Shown piece after piece: positions 62,426 to 64,000 of a DNA stretch of 64,000 nucleotides. This stretch comes from JBBRZM01 sp963813635 (GTDB lineage: Bacteria > Actinomycetota > Acidimicrobiia > IMCC26256 > JBBRZM01). Position 1 is the first letter of the stretch. The number at the start of each line of letters is the position of its first letter. The stretch is from NCBI GenBank assembly GCA_963813635.1, contig CAWEZO010000011.1, positions 717,795 to 781,794 of the forward strand, in the 5' to 3' direction. A model generated the notes under the pieces. That model had not been told where the DNA came from, did not search any database, and was given only the letters and a program-made list of their open reading frames with translations. The position numbers and the translations under genes are program-made.

Positions 62426-63165
62426 TCAGCTGCTCTTCCACACCGGGCACGCTTCGGCGAATGCGTCCACCCTCGATCGCGTCGCCACCGCTGAAGACCT
62501 CGAGCGCCAGCTGATCGGCTCGATCCAGCCCTGCGCCTCGGTCAGCTCACCCGCTTCACGCACCATGCGCGACACATTCGCACCACGACGGCGAGTCGCC
62601 AGCGATGCGGTCGGCGAGCCGTCGCCGTCGAGGACCTGGCACGCGGCCCCCCGGTTGACGAGCCCGACGTGGCGCACGCCGGCGTCGATCGGATCACCGT
62701 GATCGCGATTTCCATCGCGGTTCAGCGGGATCCGCTTCGGCAACCGGATCAGCCCGACCGGCAGCAGCAACAGCCACGGCTCACCTCGGGCAGCCCGAAG
62801 CCGCGCGTACCGCTGCGGCGACGACCAGGTCGCACGCCAGCACGATCTCGAATCCACCCGCGCGCCGGGACCGTGCCCACGGCGATCAGCGGCTGGGGAA
62901 GTCACGGGTGACCAGCCCGGCGAAGCCGGCCACGCTCGTCGTGGCCTGCAGCCTTCGCCGCACGCCACCGTCTTCAAATCGGCGCCCACGCTGAAGACGT
63001 CCCCGCACCGGTGATCACCACGACCTGCACGCCGGGTTCGCCTTCGATTCGCGTCGACGCCACCTCCGTTTGCGGTCGCGACGTCGAGATTGGCACGTTC
63101 CCGCGCCTCCGGGCGGTTGAGCGTGAGGTAGCAACACGTCCTCGGTCTTCACGTTGGACGATCGC
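62426..63165 (-). pseudogene. Enoyl-CoA hydratase/isomerase-family gene, disrupted by many indels
   Basis: Crotonase blocks survive in scattered frames: YLTLNRPEAR, VQVVVITGAG, GDVFSVGADLK, LIAVGTVPARGG, FEIVLACDLVVAA, RGFGLPEVSRG, RLPKRIPLN, GDAIEG, and the C-terminal AFAEACPVWKSS. Roughly ten frame changes in 740 nt make it unreadable as it stands. Neighbouring genes are also damaged towards the contig end, so poor consensus is more likely than true decay. The start is uncertain; a GTG near 63160 (VKTEDVLL) is plausible. It reads towards the merR upstream region. Confidence 0.6.
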
Positions 63166-63239
63166 TGCGGTCGTCGGTGTTCTCCTGATCGTGGGTGAAT
63201 CGCCGTTCGACTCGACGTTGAGGGTTTCGATCTCCTCGA

Positions 63240-64000
63240 TCAGCATCGGTCGGCGGCGCTACCTCGGCCTGCGGCCGGGCCGGCCGCGGACTTCGGTATC
63301 TCGGCGACGTCCACGACCACGGTTTGACGATGCGGTTCGAGCACGAGGTTCGCGAACATGAGCGCCGCTGCGCCCGCCATCGTGACCCGCAGGCCGATCT
63401 GATCCGCGATCGCGCCCTGCAGGATGCTCCCAACGGGTGCAGCGTCGAGCATGATCGACGTCACGCTCATGACCCGTCCCCGCACCACGGCGGGGCGGCC
63501 TTCGGCGCTCAGGAAGTCGAGAGCGCGGCAACCGAGAAGCCGACGAAGAAGATGGTGACGTCGAGACGGCGAGGATCGGCACAGCGACATCAGCACGACG
63601 CGGCCGCCCCCACGACACGCTGAGCGACCGCCTGCGAGCCGAACACGGTGTGCGAACGTGCCCGGCGACAGCGCCATCGCAACCGCGCCGACACCTCCCG
63701 CGTCACGAGCGCCGACGTGCCCGTCTTGCCTTCGTGCAGCACTTTGATCGCCATGTACGGCACGACCGCGATAAACGGCGCGGCGAACAGTGATTGACGG
63801 CCATGTAACCGACCACGCGCGCAGGCCCGGCACCGTCGCCGAAGCGCCGACCCCGTCGCCGGATCGACCGCAGATCGTCTCGCCACCGTGCGGACCGACG
63901 GGGAAGGCGGAAGATCCACAACAGCACCGCGATGACGGCGAGGAAGCTTGGCGGTGTTCCGATGCGAATGCCCACTGATAACCACCCGGCACTGATCACG
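63240..64000 (-). CDS. MFS transporter, partial and frameshifted
   Basis: Runs off the right edge. Surviving segments are ISAGWLSVGIRIGTPPSFLAVIAVLLWIFRLPR, ARVVGYMAVNH, APFIAVVPYMAIKVLHEGKTGTSALV, and GRVMSVTSIMLDAAPVGSILQGAIADQIGLRVTMAGAAALMFANLVLEPH, the last matching the TM10-11 region of MFS_3-type exporters. At least five frame changes. It is the same broad family as the gene at 7741-9028, though not obviously a recent duplicate. Confidence 0.6.

Noticed and set aside
1..64000. CRISPR arrays, rRNA, tRNA, insertion sequences, prophage or plasmid origin
   Set aside because: No array of regular repeats, no tRNA cloverleaf with CCA end, no rRNA core sequence and no transposase or integrase frame was seen. 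The only repeats are those listed.

Overview
The window is high-GC DNA from an actinobacterium. Several traits together point to an Acidimicrobiia-like lineage, which is inference: F420-type enzymes (a DDN-like reductase and LLM oxidoreductases), a mycothiol-type maleylpyruvate isomerase domain, a PASTA kinase, GatCAB, a complete menaquinone set, SigF/SigB-type sigma factors with partner-switching proteins, and many start codons 6-9 nt after a TANNNT hexamer, as in leaderless transcription. The sequence behaves like an imperfectly polished assembly. About twenty conserved genes carry single-base frameshifts, mostly in G/C runs, and the last 2 kb is dense with them. I annotate those genes over their full extent and say where the frame breaks.

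Layout. 1-9.5 kb: MetE-like tail, ligA, a zinc alcohol dehydrogenase, a small membrane protein, a PASTA Ser/Thr kinase, an SDR, a 0.6 kb intergenic stretch with hairpins, an MFS exporter and an SCP2 protein. 9.6-17.2 kb: gatC-gatA-gatB with a deazaflavin-type reductase, an LLM oxidoreductase diverging from a VOC protein, ilvD and an Fpg/Nei glycosylase. 17.3-22.6 kb: two rhomboid-like proteins, a response regulator, a histidine kinase and an MprF-type lysyltransferase. 22.6-28.1 kb: an attenuator (promoter, leader peptide, terminator) followed by ilvB-ilvN-orf-ilvC-plsY-degV. 28.2-30.6 kb (minus): disulfide reductase, thioesterase and a peroxiredoxin-like gene with an in-frame UGA at the catalytic position. 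30.7-43.7 kb: an ECF sigma factor with an anti-sigma/mycothiol-isomerase fusion, a GGDEF-EAL protein, an Lhr helicase and an amidase-AtuA operon. 43.8-53.3 kb: a general-stress island with hemerythrin, ChaB, YihY, PRC barrel, three STAS proteins, two SigF-like sigma factors, three RsbW-like proteins, and several decayed genes. 53.3-62.4 kb: menaquinone biosynthesis (menE, B, A, C, H, D, F, G) and a MerR regulator. 62.4-64 kb: damaged crotonase and MFS genes.

How the genes work together. Branched-chain amino-acid synthesis appears controlled by attenuation through a 16-residue leader rich in Leu, Ile and Val. The men genes lie on both strands but may share control: the same 14-bp dyad occurs in the menE-menB divergent promoter, where it overlaps the -35 and a 19-bp spacer, and just upstream of the -10 of merR-menG-menF. 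The stress island has two sigma factors, each paired with an anti-sigma protein lacking canonical ATP-binding residues, plus one intact RsbW-type ATPase.

The best candidates for something new are the predicted selenocysteine peroxiredoxin with its SECIS-like hairpin, the MerR/menaquinone dyad, the 53-bp hairpin repeat present at 3.8 kb and 55.4 kb, and the anti-sigma/mycothiol-isomerase fusion.
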